DNA of 64,000 bases from Galbibacter sp. BG1. Its GTDB lineage: Bacteria; Bacteroidota; Bacteroidia; Flavobacteriales; Flavobacteriaceae. Positions 17,659 through 25,921 of this stretch are shown here, piece after piece; the first letter of the stretch is position 1; every line of letters begins with the position of its first letter. Location: the NCBI RefSeq assembly GCF_013391805.1, contig NZ_CP058364.1:3229501-3293500 (forward strand), written 5' to 3'. The position numbers and the translations under genes are program-made. The notes under the pieces were generated by a model. It saw nothing but the letters and a program-made list of their open reading frames with translations. It was not told where the DNA came from and made no database searches.

Positions 17659-18957
17659 TTACCCTTGATCCCGTTCCAGTTGTCTTTGAATTTTATTAAT
17701 TGCAGACTCAATTGATTTTTCGGGTTCGATTACGTTGTATGCTCCCCAAAATTCAGGATCGGAGAAACCAGAGGCCTCATCTACGATAATTACCGACTTT
17801 CGGAGTCTATCCCTTCCTTTTACATTTCTAACATCGCCATTTTCAACCCAGTCTGTAATGGCCATCTCGCTGGTTACGTAATACTTCGAATTAAATAATT
17901 TCCCTTTTCGGTCCACTACAAAAGCAAGTTGTACATTACCATAACCATAGTACCACTTTCCGTCCTTAATTCTATAGTCTACTCGGTAAGAGGCTTCTGT
18001 GGGATACACGTCGATACCGCTAGGTTTACGACGTACCAACAATTCACTGGCGCGCTCCCTGTTTTCTAAATTAAGTTTAAAGACGGCACTTACCAAAGCT
18101 TGAGTTTGAGCATCTATAAATAATTTTCCATAAAACAAAGGTTCTGTAACATTTTCCTTTTGCTTAAAATTAACCACATAAACAGATTTATCATTTATGG
18201 TTGTAGAAGGATCGAAACTAAATTCGTAGTATTTTATCAATTCTTCCGTATAAATATACTCGGGATACTTCATGATATCTATAAATAAGGGCGTAAACGG
18301 ACCTCCTTGGAGCTTTAAGGCTACTGTGTCCAGGCGGTCGTAATTAGTACTTTTTCTGGATTTATGAAGATCTATTACATCTGCCCTACCTGAAGAATTT
18401 GGCTGCTTATAGATGTATGCAACAGCTTCTGAAAGAGAAGCGTCTTTATTTCTTTTTTTTATGGTTTCCCTATAAAATGCTGTCATTTTTACAGGAGAAG
18501 TCAAATAATTTTCACCATTTCGTTTTAACATACTCAATACCAAAGACAAGGCGTCTTTTGGAGCACTCAAATCTACTTCAGCCAATTCAATGGAAACCGG
18601 CACTAGATTTATCACATTCTGCTCTTTTGTTAATTTAGAAAGTGGAATAGATCTTTTGGTGTATCCCAAAAAGGAGATCACTAGACTATTCTGTAAATAT
18701 TCTTCAGGGACTTTTAAAGTAAATTTCCCTTCTGAATTAGTTACAGAGCTAATATTGGTATCTTCGACAACCAAGGTTGCAAAAACGAGTTCGTCGCCAG
18801 TTTTATCATCTTTTACAACTCCTTTAAATTCTTTATAACTTGTAGTGTCCTGTGCTATTTGTATCGGTTCGGCTCCAAAAGCATTTATCGTGAAACAAAA
18901 AGTAATTAAAAAAAGTACGGTGAATAAAACAGGCTTAATATTTCCAAGATTTTTCAT
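17659..18957 (-). CDS. Secreted carboxypeptidase-regulatory-like domain protein
   Basis: The 432-residue protein has a signal peptide (about residues 8-28, ending FGA). Residues 42-125 form a CarboxypepD_reg-like beta-sandwich (FKGVVKDDKTGDELVFATL and SVTNSEGKFTLKVP). The remaining 300 residues are of the kind found in DUF5686-like outer membrane-associated proteins (RKPSGIDVYPTEASYRVDYR). The regulatory domain occurs at the N-terminus of many TonB-linked Bacteroidetes proteins, but no receptor barrel or plug follows here. The role is unknown; cell-envelope location is the safe inference. A paired GTATAT box lies 69 bp upstream. Confidence 0.8.
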   Translation of the reverse strand: MKNLGNIKPVLFTVLFLITFCFTINAFGAEPIQIAQDTTSYKEFKGVVKDDKTGDELVFATLVVEDTNISSVTNSEGKFTLKVPEEYLQNSLVISFLGYTKRSIPLSKLTKEQNVINLVPVSIELAEVDLSAPKDALSLVLSMLKRNGENYLTSPVKMTAFYRETIKKRNKDASLSEAVAYIYKQPNSSGRADVIDLHKSRKSTNYDRLDTVALKLQGGPFTPLFIDIMKYPEYIYTEELIKYYEFSFDPSTTINDKSVYVVNFKQKENVTEPLFYGKLFIDAQTQALVSAVFKLNLENRERASELLVRRKPSGIDVYPTEASYRVDYRIKDGKWYYGYGNVQLAFVVDRKGKLFNSKYYVTSEMAITDWVENGDVRNVKGRDRLRKSVIIVDEASGFSDPEFWGAYNVIEPEKSIESAINKIQRQLERDQG

Positions 18958-19025
18958 ATACCTGATTTTTGTTTTTCATTAAAAGATACAAAAAAATGTT
19001 GGATAATTCTCTGAAGGAAATCTTA

Positions 19026-19045
19026 AATTATATACGGAATATACT
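19026..19045 (-). promoter_or_regulatory. Paired GTATAT box B (candidate operator)
   Basis: The minus strand reads GTATAT-TCC-GTATAT followed by AATT, matching box A apart from the 3- to 4-bp centre. It lies 69 bp before the start of the gene at 18957. Confidence 0.3.
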
Positions 19046-19060
19046 GATTGTGTGAAGGGT

Positions 19061-19093
19061 ATAAAAAAACTCCCAAGCTTTTGCCCGGGAGTT
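19061..19093 (-). terminator. Intrinsic terminator downstream of the Hpt-receiver pair
   Basis: AACTCCC pairs with GGGAGTT around a 12-nt loop. On the minus strand the stem is followed by seven T. It lies about 170 bp after the receiver stop. Confidence 0.7.
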
Positions 19094-19111
19094 CATAAGT
19101 AGGATTCAGGT

Positions 19112-19134
19112 AAGACTTGAGGCAAGTCTTTTTT
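19112..19134 (+). terminator. Second hairpin with T-run, plus-strand orientation
   Basis: A perfect 8-bp stem (AAGACTTG with CAAGTCTT) with a 3-nt loop runs into six T on the plus strand. No plus-strand gene precedes it, so it may block antisense transcription into the receiver gene. Confidence 0.5.
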
Positions 19135-19261
19135 AAAACTTAAATTAAAACTGCTTTGGGGCTGGCAGCTCATTTAAACTACATAGTAAAAGTAAAAGCT
19201 AATTTTGATATTTGAAACATTTTGTTGTCAACTCCGCTTTTTTGTAGGTGTAACACAATTT

Positions 19262-19657
19262 TTATGGTAATTCATCGTTGAAAGCCGATGAAATTTTAAC
19301 ATTTTTAGCAACTAAAGCCATTAAATCTTCCAGGATTATTGGTTTGTTAATAATAGCGTTCACCTGAATTCCAGAATTTTGTAAACTTCTATTCTGTTGT
19401 TTATTGGAAGTGGCTATAATTACAGGAATATTATCATCTAGTGAATTCTTTAGCTTTTGAATAAAATTAGCTCCGCTGAAATTAACCATTGAAAGTCCGT
19501 ATAAAACTAAGTCTGCATTAATGTTTTTTAATTGTGATAAGGCACTCATTTCGTTGGTAAAAGATTCTACTGAATAACCTTCTTTTTTTAGCCGAAAAGT
19601 TATTAGGGATGAAACCATTCTATCTTCTTCAATCAACAAAATGGTTTTTTTAGTCAT
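19262..19657 (-). CDS. Stand-alone receiver-domain protein lacking the phospho-acceptor Asp
   Basis: The 131-residue protein is a single CheY-like domain. The acidic pocket (Glu10-Glu11-Asp12), the conserved Thr83 and Lys105 are in place and correctly spaced. The phosphorylation site is not: ADLVLYGLSM puts Gly54 where Asp is expected, and the codon on the minus strand is GGA. It should therefore fold as a receiver but not accept phosphate in the normal way. It overlaps the 3' end of the Hpt gene by 8 bp, so the two are co-translated and may interact. No output domain is present. Confidence 0.88.
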   Translation of the reverse strand: MTKKTILLIEEDRMVSSLITFRLKKEGYSVESFTNEMSALSQLKNINADLVLYGLSMVNFSGANFIQKLKNSLDDNIPVIIATSNKQQNRSLQNSGIQVNAIINKPIILEDLMALVAKNVKISSAFNDELP

Positions 19658-20045
19658 TTATCTTAGAAATTTGTTGTTTCAATTCAGCCTGCACCAAGGT
19701 ATATTCTACTTTAAAATCTTCTATTAAATTTTCTATGTTTTTAAAAGTGTCTAGATGTTGACATTCTTTTTGAATCATGTCCAAATAATCCAACAGAGTG
19801 TAGGCTTGAATCATTTCAAGACCATTTTTAATTTTATGTGCAGCCCTAGAAATTGAAAATCGGTCTTTTGCCTTTAAATAGATCTCAGCGGCATCGTAAA
19901 ACTCTTCAATATTTTCATCTAATAACGCTACAATTTCATTTAAATATTCCTGATCTCCTAAACACTCGCTCTTTAACTTGGAAATATCCGCCCGCTTCAA
20001 ATTCTTTTGCTTCTTCACACGAAAGTAATTATTAATATTTCTCAT
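19650..20045 (-). CDS. Hpt (histidine phosphotransfer) domain protein
   Basis: Read from ATG 20045 (a TTG at 20054 is also in frame) the protein has 131 residues. It forms the four-helix Hpt bundle, with the phospho-His in AAHKIKNGLEM at His70, close to the AHxLKG consensus. The N-terminal 18 residues are basic. Hpt proteins relay phosphate between receivers in multi-step His-Asp pathways. Its genetic partner is a receiver that lacks the acceptor Asp, so the real phosphate source and sink must be encoded elsewhere, or the pair works by binding alone. No kinase gene is in the window. Confidence 0.82.
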   Translation of the reverse strand: MRNINNYFRVKKQKNLKRADISKLKSECLGDQEYLNEIVALLDENIEEFYDAAEIYLKAKDRFSISRAAHKIKNGLEMIQAYTLLDYLDMIQKECQHLDTFKNIENLIEDFKVEYTLVQAELKQQISKIND

Positions 20046-20261
20046 TTCTTTCAATACATCCGGTTCTACTTATTTTCTTTAAATAGGAGTTCGGTATTAA
20101 ATTTTAATGGCACGATTTGGGGTAATCGCCAACTGAACCTTTAAAACTTATAAATGGTTCAATTTGAAACAAACATAGAGCCTTAAATATGTAATAAAAA
20201 CTTTTTGTTGTGTAGCAAAGAATTTTGTATGTGAAAAATGTGCTGCTTAAAGCGTGATAGT

Positions 20262-21422
20262 TTAACGTAAATTTTGAAGAATAAAATCTATACTAGAATT
20301 AGTGTTTTTATTAACTGAATATGAGTCGGTTATATGTACTGAGTTTGAAGCCAAACCGATATTCTGTAATTTTTTTATAGAATCTAAACGATCTATGGAA
20401 ACTTTCCCGGTTAATAAAGGCGAAAGCGAATTTCCTTGTTTGTAATATTCATATATTTTTTTGAGACCGGTTAAATATAAATAATCCTTTGTATAGCCTC
20501 CTCCTCGATGTATCCGTAATGTAATGATAAATGCTTTATCCCTATCCAATTTATATTGGTTATGCAGTAAATCGAAGGTATCTGCAAAAGAAAAACCTTT
20601 TATAAGACTGTCTGCTGCAATAACACGGTATGCTAAAATCTTTAAACGGTTCAAGGTTAAAGCGCCACTCATATACTCACTAAAAACCGCTAGTCCTTCT
20701 TGAGTTTCAACGTTCTTTGGAAAACCATTGGAAAATATTTTTAGGGGCTGATTCAAACCGTTGTAAGTGGTTACCATATGGACCCCAATCTCATGGTTCG
20801 CCAAAGTCTTTAACTGATTTTCGTTGAACTTCGCATTCTTTTTTATAAAGAGCGTTTGGGTGCTGTTGGAGACCATGGCGTCTGCAGCAATGCTGGTGGA
20901 GAGTTTAATGTTCAGTGGAAAATCGTAACGTTCCACAAAATCCTCAAAATAAGCCTGCGCATCTAAGGCTGTAAATCTCTTTTCCAAAGACTCTAGGTCT
21001 TCCTCATTTTTTAAATGTAGAATAAAGCGCGCGTTATCAACATCTTTTTGCTTTGGGGTCCCATAGAGTCGCAAGCTATTGTAAAAAAACTTTTTCTTTT
21101 CCCCAATAGCTTCAGCACACTGTACCATGTTCGCATAGTAATAAATGATGCTTTGGTAGAGTGCCCTGATATCATCATCCTCTATTTTTTCCAGTTTATG
21201 GGAAAATAAAAGCCTTTGCAGTTTAAAAGCATTGAATTTTTGTTTCGGATACTTAAAAATAGGCTCTTCAGTATATTTAGAAGTGAAAAACCGGTGTTTT
21301 TCCTTTTCTGTATTTAGCGGATTAAGGTAGCTTAGAAGCTCCACCCGTTTAATCAAGCGATCTAAATTTTTATCAATCGCAAATAAATTTGCATTTTCGG
21401 TTATGATATCCTGTTCGATCAT
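20262..21422 (-). CDS. DUF1704 (QEGLA-motif) putative metallopeptidase
   Basis: The 386-residue protein belongs to the family often labelled flavohemoglobin expression-modulating QEGLA motif protein. The metal-site motif HEIGVH is near residue 209, and TQEGLAVFSEY follows about 30 residues on. Eukaryotic relatives (KIAA0895/MATCAP) are tubulin tyrosine carboxypeptidases, so a carboxypeptidase-type activity is a reasonable inference; the bacterial substrate is unknown. The protein is predicted cytosolic, with no signal peptide. Its ATG overlaps the stop of the upstream symporter gene (ATGA), so the two are translationally coupled. Confidence 0.85.
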   Translation of the reverse strand: MIEQDIITENANLFAIDKNLDRLIKRVELLSYLNPLNTEKEKHRFFTSKYTEEPIFKYPKQKFNAFKLQRLLFSHKLEKIEDDDIRALYQSIIYYYANMVQCAEAIGEKKKFFYNSLRLYGTPKQKDVDNARFILHLKNEEDLESLEKRFTALDAQAYFEDFVERYDFPLNIKLSTSIAADAMVSNSTQTLFIKKNAKFNENQLKTLANHEIGVHMVTTYNGLNQPLKIFSNGFPKNVETQEGLAVFSEYMSGALTLNRLKILAYRVIAADSLIKGFSFADTFDLLHNQYKLDRDKAFIITLRIHRGGGYTKDYLYLTGLKKIYEYYKQGNSLSPLLTGKVSIDRLDSIKKLQNIGLASNSVHITDSYSVNKNTNSSIDFILQNLR

Positions 21423-22858
21423 ATCGATGTTTCTTTCACTTCGGAATGTTTTTCTTCATAATTCAACATCCCTTCACTTTTAGCAATTAACGAGCAAACC
21501 GTTGCATCCCCAGTTACGTTCACCACCGTCCTCATCATATCCAATATTCTATCTACCGGAAGAATGATCCCTATCCAGGCCGGATTTAATCCAACCGATT
21601 GTAGCACTATTATTAACATCACCAACCCTGCACTAGGTACAGCCGCAGAGCCAATAGAAGCTAATGTGGCAGTTAATACGATGGTAAGTTGTTGACCAAT
21701 GGTAAGGTCTATCATATGCAATTGTGCCAAGAAAACAACTGCAACTGCTTGATATAAGCATGTCCCATCCATATTTACGGTGGCTCCAATTGGTAATACA
21801 AAACTCGTTATTTTCTTATCAACTCCTAAGTTATCTTCAACGCACTCCATGGTTACAGGTAAGGTTGCAGCACTGCTGGATGTTGAGAAAGCCAAAGTTT
21901 GCGCCGGACTCATCGCTTTGAAAAACCCGAAATAAGAAATAACGCGAATGAATATTTTAAAAATACCTGGATAAACAAAAAAGATCATTAAACTCAACCC
22001 TAAAAACACGGTAAGGGAATACCAGCTAAGGCCTTTAAAAATTTCGATCACTTTACCAATATCATCACCTGCCATTTTACTTACTACGCCAGCTAAAAGT
22101 GCAAATACGAAGAAAGGAGCAGCTTTCATTATCAAAGCAACCATTTTCAAAAACACTTCCATTACCCCATCTACAAAAGCCATTACCGGTTTAGATTTTT
22201 CATCTGGAATAAAAAGAAGGCTTATTCCGAAGAAAAGGGCAAAGAAAATTACTTGAAGCATGAGTCCGTTATCGGCCAAAGAAGTAAAAATATTATCTGG
22301 GACAATATCTACCAAAGGCTGTAATGGGCCAGATTCTTTGGTTTTGTTGGCTGTATTTAATTTTTCGCTTACCGAAGCGTCTTTTAATTCGGAGCGGGAT
22401 AATTCTGAAATATGTTGGGCACGATCTAGAAAGTCTGGATCTTGCAGGTAGTTAATCCCATCTTTTATCTCCAAGTTCTCTGAAGCCGCCCAAAGCTCGT
22501 AACTAATTCTATTGTCTATTCGGCTATCTTCGTCGATTAACTTTCCAGGACCTATTAGGTTCACTAAAAGTAATCCGAGTCCAACCGCAAGGATAGTGGT
22601 TGTTAAATAAGCGAGTAAGGTTTTCCCTCCCATTCTTCCCAAACTGGAAGGATCTCCAATATTCGCCACACCATTTATAATGGAAAAAAGCACCAAAGGA
22701 ACGGCGATTAATTTTAATAAGTTTATAAAAATGGTACCGAACGGAGCAATCCAATCTATTGTAAATTGGCTCCAACCCAATTTGCTGGAGAGTATCGCCC
22801 AAACAACTCCAAGAACTAAACCTATAATAATCTGCCAGTGTAATGCTAATTTCTTCAA
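21419..22858 (-). CDS. Dicarboxylate/amino acid:cation symporter (DAACS, GltP/GltT family)
   Basis: The 479-residue protein has the DAACS membrane pattern. The Ser-rich re-entrant motif FSTSSSAATLP lies near residue 320-330 and NMDGTCLYQ near 360, both substrate- or sodium-binding elements of the GltPh fold. It carries an extra hydrophilic loop of about 90 residues after the third helix (near 110-190), longer than in archaeal GltPh. It takes up glutamate, aspartate or C4-dicarboxylates with sodium or protons. Start is TTG at 22858, since a stop lies in frame just upstream and no ATG fits. Coupled to the DUF1704 gene by ATGA overlap. Confidence 0.92.
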   Translation of the reverse strand: MKKLALHWQIIIGLVLGVVWAILSSKLGWSQFTIDWIAPFGTIFINLLKLIAVPLVLFSIINGVANIGDPSSLGRMGGKTLLAYLTTTILAVGLGLLLVNLIGPGKLIDEDSRIDNRISYELWAASENLEIKDGINYLQDPDFLDRAQHISELSRSELKDASVSEKLNTANKTKESGPLQPLVDIVPDNIFTSLADNGLMLQVIFFALFFGISLLFIPDEKSKPVMAFVDGVMEVFLKMVALIMKAAPFFVFALLAGVVSKMAGDDIGKVIEIFKGLSWYSLTVFLGLSLMIFFVYPGIFKIFIRVISYFGFFKAMSPAQTLAFSTSSSAATLPVTMECVEDNLGVDKKITSFVLPIGATVNMDGTCLYQAVAVVFLAQLHMIDLTIGQQLTIVLTATLASIGSAAVPSAGLVMLIIVLQSVGLNPAWIGIILPVDRILDMMRTVVNVTGDATVCSLIAKSEGMLNYEEKHSEVKETSI

Positions 22859-22880
22859 ATGATTTGTTTTTTAGTTGTGA

Positions 22881-23951
22881 TTAACTGTTATGTTGATAAC
22901 TGTTATTTATCAATTTAAAATCTGCCAAAACCAACGCAGCCATTGCTTCCACGATAGGCACCGCACGCGGAACCACACAGGGATCGTGACGCCCCTTCCC
23001 TTGCATTTCCACTTCGTTCCCATCGCGATCGATGGTTTTTTGTGTTTGCATAATGGTGGCTACCGGTTTAAAAGCAACCCTAAAGTAAATATCCATTCCA
23101 TTGCTTATACCACCTTGTATCCCTCCTGAATAATTCGTTTTAGTGCTTCCGTCTTCATTATATAAATCGTTATGCTCACTTCCTTTCATGGACGCACCCG
23201 GAAAACCGCTTCCGTACTCAAAACCTTTTACCGCATTTATGGAAAGCATGGCTTTGCCTAATTCTGCGTGGAGTTTATCAAACACAGGTTCTCCCAAACC
23301 AATGGGCACATTTTGGATAACACAGGTAACAACGCCGCCTACAGTATCTCCTTCTTTTCTTATCTGCTTAATGTAGTTTTCCATTTTGGAAGCAAGATCG
23401 GTATCTGGGCAGCGAACAATATTTTTTTCGGCATTCTCAAGGTCTAATTCAGAATAATGCTTTTCTAGATGCATATCCCCTACGGAAGACACAAATGCAT
23501 TAATTTTCATCTCCCCCAATACTTGTTTTGCAATGGCTCCCGCCACTACCCTGCTCGCAGTTTCCCTAGCAGAACTCCTGCCGCCACCGCGATAATCCCT
23601 GAGTCCATATTTTTTCTCATAAACATAATCTGCGTGAGACGGACGGTAATTATCCTTTATATGTGAATAGTCGTGGGATTTCTGATTGGTGTTTTCGATA
23701 ACAAACCCTATGGGCGTTCCTGTAGTTTTACCTTCAAAAATTCCAGATAAAAATCGTACTTCATCTGGCTCTTTACGTTGGGTAACAATAGCAGATTGCC
23801 CTGGTTTGCGTCTATCGAGATCTAATTGTACTTTGGTAAGGTCTAAGGATATGCCCGCAGGACATCCATCTATAATTCCGCCTAAAGCCTCTCCGTGAGA
23901 CTCGCCGAAAGTGGTTAACTTAAAGAGGTTTCCAAAGGAATTTCCTGCCAT
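22881..23951 (-). CDS. aroC: Chorismate synthase
   Basis: The 356-residue protein is full length and clear throughout. It has the N-terminal FGESHG signature (residues 13-18), the second signature [16 protein letters not shown] near 122, and the C-terminal [18 protein letters not shown]. It converts 5-enolpyruvylshikimate-3-phosphate to chorismate using reduced FMN, the last step of the shikimate pathway to aromatic amino acids. It stands alone here, without other aro genes. A promoter with both -33 and -7 matches lies directly before it. Confidence 0.98.
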   Translation of the reverse strand: MAGNSFGNLFKLTTFGESHGEALGGIIDGCPAGISLDLTKVQLDLDRRKPGQSAIVTQRKEPDEVRFLSGIFEGKTTGTPIGFVIENTNQKSHDYSHIKDNYRPSHADYVYEKKYGLRDYRGGGRSSARETASRVVAGAIAKQVLGEMKINAFVSSVGDMHLEKHYSELDLENAEKNIVRCPDTDLASKMENYIKQIRKEGDTVGGVVTCVIQNVPIGLGEPVFDKLHAELGKAMLSINAVKGFEYGSGFPGASMKGSEHNDLYNEDGSTKTNYSGGIQGGISNGMDIYFRVAFKPVATIMQTQKTIDRDGNEVEMQGKGRHDPCVVPRAVPIVEAMAALVLADFKLINNSYQHNS

Positions 23952-23967
23952 AAAATTTTGATTTTGA

Positions 23968-23997
23968 CAAATGTAAATCTTCTAAAAGAGAAACAAA
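23968..23997 (-). promoter_or_regulatory. aroC promoter (Bacteroidetes type)
   Basis: On the minus strand TTTG (23997-23994), 18 bp, then TACATTTG (23975-23968). Both elements and the spacing fit the Bacteroidetes -33/-7 consensus. The predicted leader before the ATG at 23951 is only about ten bases. Confidence 0.65.
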
Positions 23998-24102
23998 AAT
24001 TAAATATGCTTAATCATTCATTAATATGTAACGGTAAAAACCTCTTTTTCCTTAACATTCTTATCATAAAGAATTAATTTTCAGGTAATACCTTATAACG
24101 GG

Positions 24103-24972
24103 ATGTTAACGTACTTCGTAGTTGTAAAAAATCAATTACGATTGAGAAAAAGAAAACTAGACGTTGTTGTTATTTCTGATGTACATCTTGGCACTTTTGG
24201 CTGTCATGCTGGAGAATTACTTTCCTATTTAAATAGTGTTTCCCCGAAAAAATTAATCCTAAACGGCGATATAATCGACATCTGGCAGTTTAGAAAAAGA
24301 TACTTTCCAAAAAATCACCTTCAGGTTATTAAAAAAATTATCGACCTATCCACAAAGGGTACCGAAGTATATTACATTACTGGTAACCATGATGAAATGC
24401 TGCGGAAATTTAGTGATGTATCGATGGGGAATATTCATATTCTTGATAAATTGATACTGAATTTGGATGGTAAGAAAGCATGGATCTTTCATGGCGATGT
24501 TTTTGATGCTTCCATACAACACACTAAATGGATTGCCAAATTGGGTGGTTGGGGATACGATTTTTTAATTCTTATCAACCGTTTTATCAATTGGATTTTG
24601 GTAGGCTTCGGAAAAGAGAAATACTCCCTTTCCAAAAAAATCAAGAACAGCGTAAAGAAAGCTATAAAATATATCAACGATTTTGAAGAAGTAGCTTCAG
24701 ACCTTGCCATTGAAAACAATTATAAATATGTGATATGCGGACACATACACCAACCACAAATGGTGCGCAAAGTAAATAAAAACGGCACCTGCCTGTATCT
24801 CAATTCTGGGGATTGGATCGAAAATTTAACCGCATTGGAATACCAAGACAAACGTTGGGAGCTTTATCATTTCCATGAAGATAAACTGAGTCCGTTTTAC
24901 TCTGATGAGGATTTAAAAACAATGAATTACAAAGAACTGCTGGCTGCAATTACCATTACTGGTAAAAAATAA
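24103..24972 (+). CDS. UDP-2,3-diacylglucosamine diphosphatase-like metallophosphoesterase
   Basis: The 289-residue protein has the full set of calcineurin-like motifs: ISDVHLG near 26, LNGDIID near 52, GNHDE near 87, HGDVFD near 120 and CGHIHQP near 210. The pattern of LpxH/LpxH2-type enzymes fits (DIWQFRKRYFP after GDIID). These hydrolyse UDP-2,3-diacylglucosamine to lipid X, the fourth step of lipid A synthesis, at the inner membrane. Other lipid A or LPS genes are scattered in the window (acyltransferase at 42661, KdsC-like at 58340). The next gene starts 140 bp on. Confidence 0.85.
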   Translation: MLTYFVVVKNQLRLRKRKLDVVVISDVHLGTFGCHAGELLSYLNSVSPKKLILNGDIIDIWQFRKRYFPKNHLQVIKKIIDLSTKGTEVYYITGNHDEMLRKFSDVSMGNIHILDKLILNLDGKKAWIFHGDVFDASIQHTKWIAKLGGWGYDFLILINRFINWILVGFGKEKYSLSKKIKNSVKKAIKYINDFEEVASDLAIENNYKYVICGHIHQPQMVRKVNKNGTCLYLNSGDWIENLTALEYQDKRWELYHFHEDKLSPFYSDEDLKTMNYKELLAAITITGKK

Positions 24973-25111
24973 ATATTTGCCTGTTTCGGATTCCCTTAAA
25001 CTCTTTGAAAAATGGACTTTTATAAGCTTGAGTGCTAACGAAGCTTTATTAACACGTGAATTTCTGCACTATAACGATATTATTTTTATATTTGAAAAAA
25101 TTGCTAATTGC

Positions 25112-25909
25112 ATGAACAGAAACTATCCCATTTTTAGTCTACTCTTTATTTTTGTACTTATTTCTTGCTCTAGCAGCGAATCCATGCCAGAAGATTTGTT
25201 GGAAGAAATCAATAGTGAAAATTATTTTCCGTTAGAGATTTCTAATAATTGGAATTACAGTGTAGACTCATCGACACCTGGAAAAGATAGTTTATGGATA
25301 AGCAGCGATACTTTAGTAGAAGGCCAATTACATTACAGGATTAAGGGAAAGGATCCTAAACTCGGGTTTTTAACCAATGTACTCTCCAATAGTTTGTTGC
25401 ACAAAACAAAAAACAAAATTATCCTTAATGGGGAAATAGCAGATTTATTCCCTGGGATAAAGATACCGTTAGAGGATTTGGTGCTATTGGACACCCAGAA
25501 TCCAGTTGGAAACGATATGTATCAGAGCAAAGGAAGCAGCTCGTATACCATTGGAGATTACAACATTGAAGTTAATTACGACATCACCTCTAGAACCGAC
25601 AATATTTTTAAAGATTATACTTTCTTTGAAGAAGATTACAGCAATGTTATAAAAACATCGATTATTGTGAACGCTCAAGGTATTGTTACCACAACGATCA
25701 ACGGTTTTGAAGTATCGGTACCTATTTTAAAGCCACAAGATGTTATTATTTCCACCCAATATTTTGCACCGGGAGTGGGAATTATCAATAACGAAACAAG
25801 CATCGAATATGAATTATCCAATCTAGATCAAGTGGATATACCGTTGGATATTCCTAAAAATACTTCTGAAGTGATTTCTCAAAGTATTACCACCTTCAGT
25901 TTAAAATAA
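25112..25909 (+). CDS. Lipoprotein of unknown function
   Basis: I do not recognise a family. An open frame runs from 24977, but the lipoprotein signal identifies the real start as ATG 25112: MNRNYP, a hydrophobic stretch, then VLISCSS with lipid-acceptor Cys near residue 19. The mature part, about 245 residues, is beta-rich with few charged helices. It begins YFPLEISNNWNYSV, a pattern seen in secreted flavobacterial proteins that start with a small beta-domain. It is likely anchored in the outer membrane. It ends 13 bp from the convergent dehydrogenase gene. Confidence 0.75.
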   Translation: MNRNYPIFSLLFIFVLISCSSSESMPEDLLEEINSENYFPLEISNNWNYSVDSSTPGKDSLWISSDTLVEGQLHYRIKGKDPKLGFLTNVLSNSLLHKTKNKIILNGEIADLFPGIKIPLEDLVLLDTQNPVGNDMYQSKGSSSYTIGDYNIEVNYDITSRTDNIFKDYTFFEEDYSNVIKTSIIVNAQGIVTTTINGFEVSVPILKPQDVIISTQYFAPGVGIINNETSIEYELSNLDQVDIPLDIPKNTSEVISQSITTFSLK

Positions 25910-25921
25910 AGCACCTAAATT

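Larger units (their letters stand above)
18958..19261. other. 304-bp gap with promoter region and two hairpins
   Basis: No ORF or RNA gene is recognisable. The left part should hold the promoter of the minus-strand gene starting at 18957, including a paired GTATAT box at 19026-19045. The middle holds the two terminator-like hairpins listed separately. The right 125 bp, next to the receiver stop, show nothing clear. Confidence 0.6.

Noticed and set aside
24977-25111. N-terminal extension of the lipoprotein gene
   Set aside because: The extension would bury the lipoprotein signal peptide that starts at ATG 25112.
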